Source of the DNA: Lachnospiraceae bacterium
GTDB taxonomy: Bacteria; Bacillota; Clostridia; Lachnospirales; Lachnospiraceae
Length of the DNA stretch: 38,516 nucleotides
Direction: 5' to 3'
Assembly (NCBI GenBank): GCA_019423745.1
Contig: JAHZAV010000025.1
Coordinates: 1-38,516, forward strand
Shown here piece by piece: positions 15,262-22,698 of this stretch. Position numbers and translations under genes: made by a program. Below the pieces are notes generated by a model, which worked only from the letters and a program-made list of their open reading frames with translations, had not been told where the DNA came from and ran no database searches. Every line of letters starts with the position of its first letter. Positions within the stretch are counted from its first letter, which is position 1.

Positions 15262-15294
15262 AGGACGCCCACCTATAAAAATAGGGGGCGTCCT
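15262..15294. terminator. Intrinsic terminator between the GNAT gene and nrdD (convergent)
   Basis: AGGACGCCC (from 15262) pairs with GGGCGTCCT (to 15294), and a further ACCTA/TAGGG pairing leaves a small AT loop. T residues follow on the plus strand and an interrupted T-rich tail on the minus strand, so it may serve both the GNAT gene and nrdD, whose stop is at 15340. Confidence 0.8.
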
Positions 15295-15339
15295 TTATCA
15301 TTTGCATATATACTTTGCAGGATATTTCACTTAAATCGA

Positions 15340-17706
15340 TTAATTTTCTTCCGTATATTTCTTAATATTGGATGCGTTAGTAAGCTTCTTTACTCCGTCC
15401 TTTCCTACGAGTACAAGCGTGGGTGCCGACAAAATTCCATATTTCTTTGCCAGTTCCTTGTTCTCTTCCGCATCAATCACTTCATAATTTACATGTGCCT
15501 CTTCTAACGCATTTTTAGCTATTTTACAGTTAGGGCAGGTTTTGGTTGTGAATAAAAGCTTTCTCGATGTATCCGCATCTGCTTTCATAACCTCATCAAT
15601 CTTTTCGCCCGCTTTAGATTTCACATGAAAATGTGAGTGACTTAAATCATATACTTTACGATCTTTAAATTCCTGTGCTTTACCATCATTCCAATTCTGA
15701 ACCGGACGGTAATATCCTGTAATACGGCTATATACTTCTGTCACATTACCGCATTCCGGACAAGTATAATGTTCTCCGGAAATATAGCCATGATCTTTAC
15801 AGATAGAATACGTCGGTGACATTGTATAATATGGCAGCTTGTAATTCTCTGCAATTTTCCGTACCAGAGATGCCGCTGATTTCCAGGAAGGAAGCTTCTC
15901 TCCCAGGAAGGCATGGAATACGGTTCCCGATGTATATAACGTCTGAAGATCATCCTGAATATCCAGCGCATCAAAAATATCTTCTGTATATCCCACCGGA
16001 AGATGGGAACTATTTGTATAATATGGTGTACCACAATCTTCCGCTGCTGTAATTATATCAGGGAACTGTTCCACATCATGCTTTGCAAACCGATAAGCAG
16101 TAGACTCTGCCGGAGTTGCTTCCAGATTATACAGATCTCCATATTCTTCCTGATAACCAGATAATCTTTCTCTCATATGGTTCAGCACTTTTTTAGAAAA
16201 TTCCTGTGTCTCCTTATGAGTCATATCCTTCTGAATCCATTTTGCATTCAATCCGGCCTCGTTCATTCCTACAAGACCAATAGTGGAGAAATGATTTTCA
16301 AATGATCCCAGATAACGTCTTGTATATGGATACAAACCTTCATCTAACAGTTTTGTAATAACTTGTCTCTTCACATGAAGAGAGCGTGCGGAAATATCCA
16401 TCAACCGATCCAGACGGCTCATAAATTCTTCTTCATTTTCAGACTGATATGCAATTCTTGGCATATTAATCGTTACAACACCGATAGAACCTGTACTTTC
16501 CCCGCTTCCAAAAAATCCACCGGACTTCTTGCGCAGTTCACGAAGATCAAGCCGCAGACGGCAGCACATACTTCTTACATCACTTGGTTCCATATCACTG
16601 TTAATATAATTAGAGAAATAAGGGGTACCATATTTGGCTGTCATCTCAAACAAAAGACGGTTATTTTCTGTATCAGACCAGTCAAAATCACTGGTGATAG
16701 AATAGGTCGGAATAGGATACTGGAATCCGCGACCATGTGCGTCTCCTTCAATCATGATCTCAATAAAAGCCTTATTGATCATATCCATTTCCTTTTTACA
16801 GTCTCCGTAGGTAAAGTCCATGTCCTTTCCACCAACAATAGCCGGAAGATTGGCAAGGTCGTTCGGAACCGTCCAATCCAAAGTAATATTGGAAAACGGC
16901 GCCTGGGTTCCCCAGCGAGACGGTGTATTTACCCCGTAAATAAAGGACTCTATGCATTTTTTGACACTGTCATAACTTAAATTATCTACTTTTACAAAAG
17001 GTGCAAGGTAAGTGTCGAAAGACGAAAAAGCCTGGGCTCCGGCCCATTCATTCTGCATAATTCCAAGGAAATTTACCATCTGGTTACACAAAACGCTCAA
17101 ATGTTTTGCCGGAGAAGAAGAAATTTTACCCGGAATTCCTCCCAACCCCTCCTGAATGAGCTGTTTTAATGACCATCCTGCACAATATCCTGTCAACATA
17201 GAAAGATCATGAAGATGGATATCTGCATTTCTGTGTGCCTGTCCGATTTCCTCATCGTAAATTTCTGACAGCCAGTAGTTCGCTGTAATAGCTCCTGAGT
17301 TGCTTAAAATCAGTCCTCCTACGGAATAAGTCACTGTAGAATTTTCCTTAACGCGCCAGTCAGATACATTTACATAATTATCAACAATTTCCTTATAATC
17401 CAGCATTGTTGATTTTAAATTACGAATTTTCTCGCGATTTTTCCGATAAAGGATATATCCTTTTGCCACATCGCCATAGCCTGCCTGGACAAGTACCTGC
17501 TCTACACTGTCCTGAATGTCTTCCACCTGAATAAGATCTTTCTTGATTTTGGGTTCAAAATCAGCCGTCACTTTAAGTGACAACATATCTATGATTGACG
17601 GATGATACTGCCTGTTTTGCGCTTCAAATGCCTTTGTAATGGCAATACTGATCTTGGCAATATCAAATTCCGCGATCTGTCCGTCTCTTTTTACTACCTG
17701 ATACAT
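15340..17706 (-). CDS. nrdD: Anaerobic ribonucleoside-triphosphate reductase NrdD with C-terminal glutaredoxin-like domain
   Basis: This glycyl-radical enzyme (788 aa) makes deoxyribonucleotides without oxygen. An ATP-cone occupies about residues 1-90 (QVVKRDGQIAEFDIAKISIAI), followed by the ten-stranded barrel (MCCRLRLDLRELRKKSGG, TIGLVGMNEAGLNAKW). Near the C-terminus, ICKDHGY and CPECG form the zinc site and RITGYY carries the radical Gly (about G664). After it comes an extra glutaredoxin/thioredoxin-like domain, about 715-788, with CPNC at 724-727 and a cis-Pro region SAPTL. The ATG at 17706 follows GGGGAGG; in-frame upstream starts lie past that site. Most NrdD proteins end soon after the glycyl loop, so the extra domain may deliver reducing equivalents. 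Confidence 0.95.
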   Translation of the reverse strand: MYQVVKRDGQIAEFDIAKISIAITKAFEAQNRQYHPSIIDMLSLKVTADFEPKIKKDLIQVEDIQDSVEQVLVQAGYGDVAKGYILYRKNREKIRNLKSTMLDYKEIVDNYVNVSDWRVKENSTVTYSVGGLILSNSGAITANYWLSEIYDEEIGQAHRNADIHLHDLSMLTGYCAGWSLKQLIQEGLGGIPGKISSSPAKHLSVLCNQMVNFLGIMQNEWAGAQAFSSFDTYLAPFVKVDNLSYDSVKKCIESFIYGVNTPSRWGTQAPFSNITLDWTVPNDLANLPAIVGGKDMDFTYGDCKKEMDMINKAFIEIMIEGDAHGRGFQYPIPTYSITSDFDWSDTENNRLLFEMTAKYGTPYFSNYINSDMEPSDVRSMCCRLRLDLRELRKKSGGFFGSGESTGSIGVVTINMPRIAYQSENEEEFMSRLDRLMDISARSLHVKRQVITKLLDEGLYPYTRRYLGSFENHFSTIGLVGMNEAGLNAKWIQKDMTHKETQEFSKKVLNHMRERLSGYQEEYGDLYNLEATPAESTAYRFAKHDVEQFPDIITAAEDCGTPYYTNSSHLPVGYTEDIFDALDIQDDLQTLYTSGTVFHAFLGEKLPSWKSAASLVRKIAENYKLPYYTMSPTYSICKDHGYISGEHYTCPECGNVTEVYSRITGYYRPVQNWNDGKAQEFKDRKVYDLSHSHFHVKSKAGEKIDEVMKADADTSRKLLFTTKTCPNCKIAKNALEEAHVNYEVIDAEENKELAKKYGILSAPTLVLVGKDGVKKLTNASNIKKYTEEN

Positions 17707-17748
17707 GAAATGACCTCCCCTTTTATCTTTCTTTTGTGCTGTTCTTAT

Positions 17749-17778
17749 ATCATACCACTTTATCTTCATATCAGTCAA
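17749..17778 (-). promoter_or_regulatory. Promoter of nrdD
   Basis: On the minus strand, -35 TTGACT (17773-17778) and -10 TATGAT (17749-17754) are 18 bp apart. The predicted start is about 17742, with a leader of roughly 36 nt before the nrdD ATG at 17706. The NrdR-type boxes lie directly upstream. Confidence 0.65.
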
Positions 17779-17787
17779 TAAAAAATA

Positions 17788-17831
17788 ACAACATGTTGTG
17801 CACACTTTTTTGTATTTTCACAACATGTTGT
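17788..17831. promoter_or_regulatory. Tandem NrdR-type boxes before nrdD
   Basis: The perfect 12-bp palindrome ACAACATGTTGT occurs twice, at 17788-17799 and 17820-17831, with centres 32 bp apart (about three helical turns). NrdR boxes are known as paired palindromes of this kind with this spacing upstream of ribonucleotide reductase operons. They lie in the nrdG-nrdD gap, just upstream of the nrdD -35. The nrdR gene is not in this window. Confidence 0.8.
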
Positions 17832-17854
17832 TATTATGTCCCCTTTTCAATTTT

Positions 17855-18547
17855 CTACAAACCACGCAGCTGCGCGGATTTTACGTCTTTTTTCACGACT
17901 TCCAACGCCTGTTCCATAATCTCTTTTCCATAACCATGAAGACCCGGTCGAATCAAATCTCCGGAATCTACAAATTGCTGTAGGTAATATTGTTCAGCTC
18001 CCCGAATCCATCGTCCAATAGAAGCAAAGTCTGATCTTTGATGAAATTCTCTCACAACAGTAGTTCTAAATTCATAAGGCACTGCCCCAGACATCAAATA
18101 GGTCACACTTCTATGTATATTACTAATATCATAATCTTCTATTCCTATCGTCCGTCCATAGTGCTCCTGTGAATTTTTAATATCCATAGCCACATAATCT
18201 ACCAGCCCAGCTTCCACAAGACTGATAAGCTTATCCGGAAAGCTTCCGTTCGTATCCAGTTTTACGTCATATCCCATTTTTTTTATCTTACCAATAAATT
18301 CCTCGATCCCATCCTGTAGCAGAGGTTCTCCCCCACTAATGCACACACCATCAAGAATTCCCTGTCGTTTTTCCAAAAATCGAACAATTTCTTCTTCCGA
18401 TATGTCTTCATTCATAGATGTATCAATCACAAGGGAGGCATTATGGCAAAACGGGCATCGAAAGTTGCATCCTGCTGTAAATATAGTACAGGCCACTTTG
18501 CCCGGATAGTCGAGTAATGTTAATTTCTGCAATCCTTGTATGATCAT
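17855..18547 (-). CDS. nrdG: Anaerobic ribonucleotide reductase activating protein (NrdG-type radical SAM)
   Basis: The product (230 aa) is a radical SAM activase with CNFRCPFC (C27, C31, C34), the CxxxCxxC motif that holds the 4Fe-4S cluster, and CISGGEPLL for SAM binding. It generates the glycyl radical on NrdD. The ATG at 18547 has AGGAG 9 nt upstream; the ATG at 18556 sits directly on that site and was rejected. It belongs to the longer NrdG2-like form by length (about 230 aa). It lies upstream of nrdD on the same strand, the reverse of the common nrdD-nrdG order, with NrdR boxes between them. Confidence 0.9.
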   Translation of the reverse strand: MIIQGLQKLTLLDYPGKVACTIFTAGCNFRCPFCHNASLVIDTSMNEDISEEEIVRFLEKRQGILDGVCISGGEPLLQDGIEEFIGKIKKMGYDVKLDTNGSFPDKLISLVEAGLVDYVAMDIKNSQEHYGRTIGIEDYDISNIHRSVTYLMSGAVPYEFRTTVVREFHQRSDFASIGRWIRGAEQYYLQQFVDSGDLIRPGLHGYGKEIMEQALEVVKKDVKSAQLRGL

Positions 18548-18595
18548 AACTCTCATCTCCTGCTTTTACTTTATTCTATCACAGGAAGATAAAGA

Positions 18596-19834
18596 TTACC
18601 ATTTTTTTATTCGTACAGAGGCGCGGAACAAAACCAGTCCTACGATAAAAACTATGGCAAGTACAGCAACTCCCAGATTAGTACTTCCGGTAAACTGTGA
18701 AACAATTCCTACCAGTGCAGTTCCGATAAAGGACGCGCCTTTTCCACAGATATCCATAATCCCAAAATATTCCCCTGATTTCTGTGGAGGAATCAGCTTA
18801 GCAAAATGAGAGCGGGACAAAGCTTGAATGCCTCCCTGGAACAGGCCCACACAAACTGCCAGAATCCAGAACTGCAGCTGACTATTCAAAAACAATGCAT
18901 ATACTGCAATTGCCGTATAAGACACAATGCAAACAGTAATCAGATTTTCAGACGGATATTTTTCCGTCAGTTTTCCAAATACAATAGCTGCTGGAAATGC
19001 CACGATCTGGGTTACAAGGAGTGCCAGTAAAAGTCCCGTTGTATCCAGACCTAATGCCGTACCATATGCAGTTGCCATCTCTATAATTGTGTAAACCCCA
19101 TCAATATAAAAGAAATATGCAAGGAGATATAATAAAATCTTTTTATCATGTTTCATCCCCTTCAACGTATCCCATAACCGGTGAAAGCTTTTGCCTACCA
19201 GTCCTGGTGTATTTTCCACATAATGAAGTTGTTTGTACTTTTTCAAAAGCGGCAGGGAAGTAAGGGTCCACCACACTGCTACAATAACAAAAGAAATTCC
19301 CATTGCAGTTTTCATAGATATTCCAAAAGAACCGGCACCCAATACAACTCCCAGACTTGCGATGAAAGGAATACAGCTTCCAATATACCCCCACGCATAT
19401 CCCTGCGAGGAAACTTCATCTAATCTTTCAGGAGTGGTTACATCATGCAGCATGGAATCATAAAATACCAGGCTTGCAGAATAGCCAATCTTAGCAATAA
19501 CAAAAATGATCAGAAAACTAAGCCATGTCGTTGCAATTCCCATAGCAATACATCCAATGACTCCCACCAGCACCGTAACCAGAAATACTTTCTTTTTATA
19601 GTTTTTAGTGTCTGCTACCGCTCCAAAAACAGGACCAATAAATGCAACCGCCAAAGTAGCAACAGAGGCAGCATATCCCCAGTATGCGAGGTAGGTAACA
19701 GAAGAAAGTCCTGCATATTCTGACAAATAATTGAAATAAATTGGAATAATGGTTGAAACCAGAAGCACAAATGCCGAATTTCCAACATCATACAAGATCC
19801 AGGATTTTTCCAGAGAAGTATACTTTTTTTTCAT
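18596..19834 (-). CDS. MFS transporter, UMF1 (Atg22-like) family
   Basis: The product (412 aa) has about 12 membrane segments. The N-terminal KSWILYDVGNSAFVLLVSTIIPIYF matches the WxLYDxxNSAF signature of the UMF1 family, and the cytoplasmic loop ADTKNYKKKVFL between helices 2 and 3 is typical of MFS. C-terminal LIPPQKSGEYFGIMDICGKGASFIGTALVG is also characteristic. The substrate is unknown; the family includes probable amino-acid or small-solute exporters. The start at 19834 has AAGGAG 7 nt upstream. It is followed by nrdG after about 50 nt, but a functional link is not apparent. Confidence 0.88.
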   Translation of the reverse strand: MKKKYTSLEKSWILYDVGNSAFVLLVSTIIPIYFNYLSEYAGLSSVTYLAYWGYAASVATLAVAFIGPVFGAVADTKNYKKKVFLVTVLVGVIGCIAMGIATTWLSFLIIFVIAKIGYSASLVFYDSMLHDVTTPERLDEVSSQGYAWGYIGSCIPFIASLGVVLGAGSFGISMKTAMGISFVIVAVWWTLTSLPLLKKYKQLHYVENTPGLVGKSFHRLWDTLKGMKHDKKILLYLLAYFFYIDGVYTIIEMATAYGTALGLDTTGLLLALLVTQIVAFPAAIVFGKLTEKYPSENLITVCIVSYTAIAVYALFLNSQLQFWILAVCVGLFQGGIQALSRSHFAKLIPPQKSGEYFGIMDICGKGASFIGTALVGIVSQFTGSTNLGVAVLAIVFIVGLVLFRASVRIKKW

Positions 19835-19876
19835 TCTTATCTCCTTTCCGGTTGTACCGGTAATTTTTCTTTACAT

Positions 19877-19944
19877 ATCAGGATATGGCTGCCTCTGCAG
19901 TCGTATCCTGATTATTATACTCCAGTATAGACAGGGTTTGTCAA
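19877..19944 (-). promoter_or_regulatory. Promoter of the UMF1 transporter gene with start-site hairpin
   Basis: On the minus strand a consensus -35 TTGACA (19939-19944) and -10 TATAAT (19914-19919) are spaced 19 bp, longer than optimal. The transcript would begin near 19907 in a 9-bp inverted repeat ATCAGGATA/TATCCTGAT (19877-19885 and 19904-19912) with additional internal pairing GGCTGC/GCAGTC. The long spacing plus symmetric element is compatible with activator (for example MerR-type) or repressor control. Confidence 0.5.
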
Positions 19945-20000
19945 TTCTATCGTATATATCTTGTAAAGTTTCCGTAAAGTATTCCCATTTGTTCCCTTCC

Positions 20001-20010
20001 ATGATACAAT
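20001..20010 (+). promoter_or_regulatory. Extended -10 promoter for the hydEGF operon
   Basis: TGATACAAT (TG at 20002-20003, hexamer 20005-20010) is an extended -10 element. The -35 region 19982-19987 reads TTCCCA, a partial match, with 17-bp spacing. The predicted start at about 20017 gives a leader of about 147 nt to hydE. Confidence 0.5.
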
Positions 20011-20016
20011 ATTAAA

Positions 20017-20163
20017 AATACCGTACTGATTACAAAGGGTAACACCTGAGTAAAAAGGCGCTTCCAGCATAAATCAAGAAGGGAGAAACTCTCCCACCTT
20101 TTGCCTGCGCCATAAGTGCAGGTTTTTTTGTAGTACAGGAAGCTTCAGGAGGGAAGGGCACAG
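20017..20163 (+). promoter_or_regulatory. Attenuator-type leader of the hydE-hydG-hydF operon
   Basis: This 147-nt leader holds several helices and a terminator just before the hydE ribosome binding site. Seen pairings: AAAAGG (20053-20058) with CCTTTT (20097-20102); GGGAGA (20081-20086) with TCTCCC (20090-20095); and the terminator CCTGCGC/GTGCAGG (20104-20110 with 20116-20122). GGCGC (20057-20061) is complementary to GCGCC (20107-20111), which lies inside the terminator 5' strand and loop, so it could act as anti-terminator. GTACT (about 20024) can pair with AGTAC (about 20132). It does not match any riboswitch class I could recall. Confidence 0.55.
20104..20129 (+). terminator. Intrinsic terminator in the hydEGF leader
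   Basis: CCTGCGC (20104-20110) pairs with GTGCAGG (20116-20122) with one G-U pair around loop CATAA, followed directly by seven T (20123-20129). It lies only 34 nt before the hydE ATG and after the predicted start, so it would stop transcription before the coding region unless antiterminated. Confidence 0.8.
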
Positions 20164-21219
20164 ATGAAAAAAAACAATCGTCTACTTATCGACAAACTGT
20201 ATGAAACCAATACTCTCTCCAGAGAGGAATGGATCTCTTTGATCCAAAACCATACACCAGGCGATAGTGATTATCTTTTTAATCTGGCACGCAAGGTATC
20301 TCATCAGCACTATGGGAACGGAATCTTTATCCGCGGATTGATTGAATTTACAAATTATTGTAAAAACGACTGCTATTACTGTGGTATTCAAAAAAGCAAC
20401 CACTCGGTACATCGTTATCGTCTCACTGAAGAGGAAATCCTTTCCTGTTGTCAGGAAGGATATTCCTTGGGGTTCCGTACTTTTGTTCTGCAGGGAGGAG
20501 AAGACGGCTGGTTCACAGATGAACGCATGACGCACATAATTGCTGAAATTAAAAAGCACTGGCCAGAGTGCGCCATCACACTTTCTATCGGAGAAAAATC
20601 TCACGATACTTATCAGGCTTTTTTTGACGCCGGAGCTGACCGTTATCTTTTACGTCATGAAACCTTTGATTCCAAACATTATGGGCAGCTTCATCCGGCT
20701 TATCTCCAGGCAGCTGAGCGCCAGGCCTGTCTGTGGGATTTGAAACAAATCGGATATCAGGTAGGTACCGGTTTTATGGTAGGATCTCCTTACCAAACTG
20801 CCGGACATCTGGCAGATGATATGCTATTCATCAAAAAGCTGAATCCCCATATGGTAGGAATTGGTCCTTTCATCCCTCACTGCAACACAAAATTTGCAAA
20901 GGAACCTGCAGGCACTCTGGAGCTGACCCTTTTTATGCTGGGGCTTCTCCGCCTTATGCTTCCCAAAGTCCTTCTTCCTGCTACTACGGCTCTAGGCACA
21001 ATTCATAAAAACGGACGGGAACTTGGAATTCTTGCCGGTGCAAATGTTGTCATGCCTAATCTGTCTCCGAAAACTCACCGGAAAGACTATGCTCTTTATG
21101 ACAATAAGCTATCTGACGGCGAAGAATCAGCAGAAGGGAAACGCCAGCTGGAAAAGCGTATGGAAGCAGTCGGTTATCATATTCTGACGCATCGTGGAGA
21201 CTCTTTGAATGTCTCCTAG
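20164..21219 (+). CDS. hydE: [FeFe]-hydrogenase H-cluster radical SAM maturase HydE
   Basis: HydE (351 aa) is a radical SAM enzyme that helps build the 2Fe subcluster of [FeFe] hydrogenase. The cluster motif CKNDCYYC is at C66, C70, C73; RGLIEFTNYC upstream, LQGGEDGWF (around 114) and YLLRHETFD (around 163) are typical of HydE in the BioB/HydE group. FMVGSPYQT and PFIPHCNTKF further support it. The ATG at 20164 has AGGAGGGA upstream. hydG follows after 42 nt, hydF after another 15 nt: a compact maturation operon without a hydrogenase subunit in this window. Confidence 0.96.
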   Translation: MKKNNRLLIDKLYETNTLSREEWISLIQNHTPGDSDYLFNLARKVSHQHYGNGIFIRGLIEFTNYCKNDCYYCGIQKSNHSVHRYRLTEEEILSCCQEGYSLGFRTFVLQGGEDGWFTDERMTHIIAEIKKHWPECAITLSIGEKSHDTYQAFFDAGADRYLLRHETFDSKHYGQLHPAYLQAAERQACLWDLKQIGYQVGTGFMVGSPYQTAGHLADDMLFIKKLNPHMVGIGPFIPHCNTKFAKEPAGTLELTLFMLGLLRLMLPKVLLPATTALGTIHKNGRELGILAGANVVMPNLSPKTHRKDYALYDNKLSDGEESAEGKRQLEKRMEAVGYHILTHRGDSLNVS

Positions 21220-21261
21220 TAAATACGATGTACAAAATTTTCGATAACGGAGGAAATAAAA

Positions 21262-22683
21262 ATGTATGATGTAAACTCAAAATGTCCAGATGATTTTATT
21301 AACCACGAGGAAATCCTCACCACGCTTGCATATGCAGAAGAAAACAAGCACAATGAAGCGCTGATTGATTCAATCATTGAAAAAGCCCGAAAACGAAAAG
21401 GCTTGTCTCACCGTGAAGCAGCAGTTCTTCTTGACTGCGATATAGAAGAGAAAAACCAAGAAATTTATAAACTGGCAGAACAGATCAAAAAGGATTTTTA
21501 CGGTAACCGAATTGTCATGTTTGCTCCTTTATATTTATCTAATTATTGCATTAACGGATGTACTTATTGTCCCTACCACATGAAAAATAAGCATATTGCG
21601 AGAAAAAAACTGACCCAAGAAGAAATTCGAAAAGAGGTTATCGCCCTCCAGGATATGGGACACAAACGTCTGGCACTGGAAGCAGGTGAAGATCCGGTTC
21701 ACAATACAATGGATTATTATTTAGACAGTATCAATACTATTTATAGCATCAAACACAAAAACGGAGCTATACGCCGTGTCAATATCAATATTGCAGCTAC
21801 TACAGTAGATAATTACAGACTATTGAAAGAAGCCGGAATCGGTACTTATATTCTGTTTCAGGAAACCTATCATAAAAAAAGTTATCTGGAACTTCATCCT
21901 ACAGGACCTAAGCATGACTACGATTATCATACTACTGCTATGGATCGGGCAATGGAAGGCGGAATTGATGATGTAGGAATCGGCGTCCTTTTTGGCCTGG
22001 ATAAATACCGCTATGAGTTTACAGGACTTCTTATGCATGCAGAACATCTGGAAGCTGCTTTTGGTGTAGGTCCACATACCATCAGTGTTCCCCGCCTTCG
22101 CCATGCAGACGATATTGATGCCGATGCTTTTGATAACGGTATCGACGATGATACTTTTGCTAAAATTGTAGCCTGTATCCGTATTGCAGTTCCTTATACA
22201 GGAATGATCATATCTACCCGAGAAAATCAGAAATGCCGGGAAAGAGTTCTTCATCTAGGCATTTCACAGATCAGCGGAGGATCCCGCACCAGTGTAGGCG
22301 GTTACTGTGAGCCAGAGCCGGAGGATGCCCGTTCAGAACAATTTGACGTAAGCGACACTCGTACTTTGGATGAAGTTGTTCGTTGGCTGATGGAAATGGA
22401 TTACATTCCCAGCTTCTGCACCGCCTGTTATCGGGAAGGGCGAACCGGAGACCGTTTTATGTCCCTTTGTAAAAGTGGCCAGATTCAGAACTGCTGCCAT
22501 CCAAATGCATTGATGACTCTGGAAGAGTATCTTATGGATTATGCTTCACCAGAAACAAAAGCAATCGGAGACAAACTCATCGACCGTGAAATCCTCAATG
22601 TACCCAATCTCAAGGCACGGGCAGTTGTAGAAGAAAATCTTCGCCTTATTCGTGAAAATAACCGTCGTGATTTCCGTTTTTAA
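21262..22683 (+). CDS. hydG: [FeFe]-hydrogenase H-cluster radical SAM maturase HydG
   Basis: HydG (473 aa) cleaves tyrosine to give the CO and CN ligands of the H-cluster and an Fe(CO)2(CN) synthon. The radical SAM cluster motif CINGCTYC is at C96, C100, C103. The C-terminal auxiliary-cluster motif CX2CX22C is intact at C386, C389 and C412. Length and the segments PLYLSNYC, LALEAGEDP, and SRTSVGGY match the family, which is related to ThiH. The start at 21262 has CGGAGGA 9 nt upstream. It lies between hydE and hydF in one operon. Confidence 0.97.
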   Translation: MYDVNSKCPDDFINHEEILTTLAYAEENKHNEALIDSIIEKARKRKGLSHREAAVLLDCDIEEKNQEIYKLAEQIKKDFYGNRIVMFAPLYLSNYCINGCTYCPYHMKNKHIARKKLTQEEIRKEVIALQDMGHKRLALEAGEDPVHNTMDYYLDSINTIYSIKHKNGAIRRVNINIAATTVDNYRLLKEAGIGTYILFQETYHKKSYLELHPTGPKHDYDYHTTAMDRAMEGGIDDVGIGVLFGLDKYRYEFTGLLMHAEHLEAAFGVGPHTISVPRLRHADDIDADAFDNGIDDDTFAKIVACIRIAVPYTGMIISTRENQKCRERVLHLGISQISGGSRTSVGGYCEPEPEDARSEQFDVSDTRTLDEVVRWLMEMDYIPSFCTACYREGRTGDRFMSLCKSGQIQNCCHPNALMTLEEYLMDYASPETKAIGDKLIDREILNVPNLKARAVVEENLRLIRENNRRDFRF

Positions 22684-22698
22684 TATGGAGGACCTTTT

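Noticed and set aside
16363..16980. A 205-aa plus-strand frame
   Set aside because: It is antisense to the middle of nrdD and has no ribosome binding site or family resemblance; it is a coding shadow.
20017..20163. TPP riboswitch, T-box or cobalamin riboswitch in the hydEGF leader
   Set aside because: The diagnostic blocks are missing: no CTGAGA with GCCAGCGT arrangement, no GGTGG T-box sequence, no GCCACTG block. I left it as unclassified.
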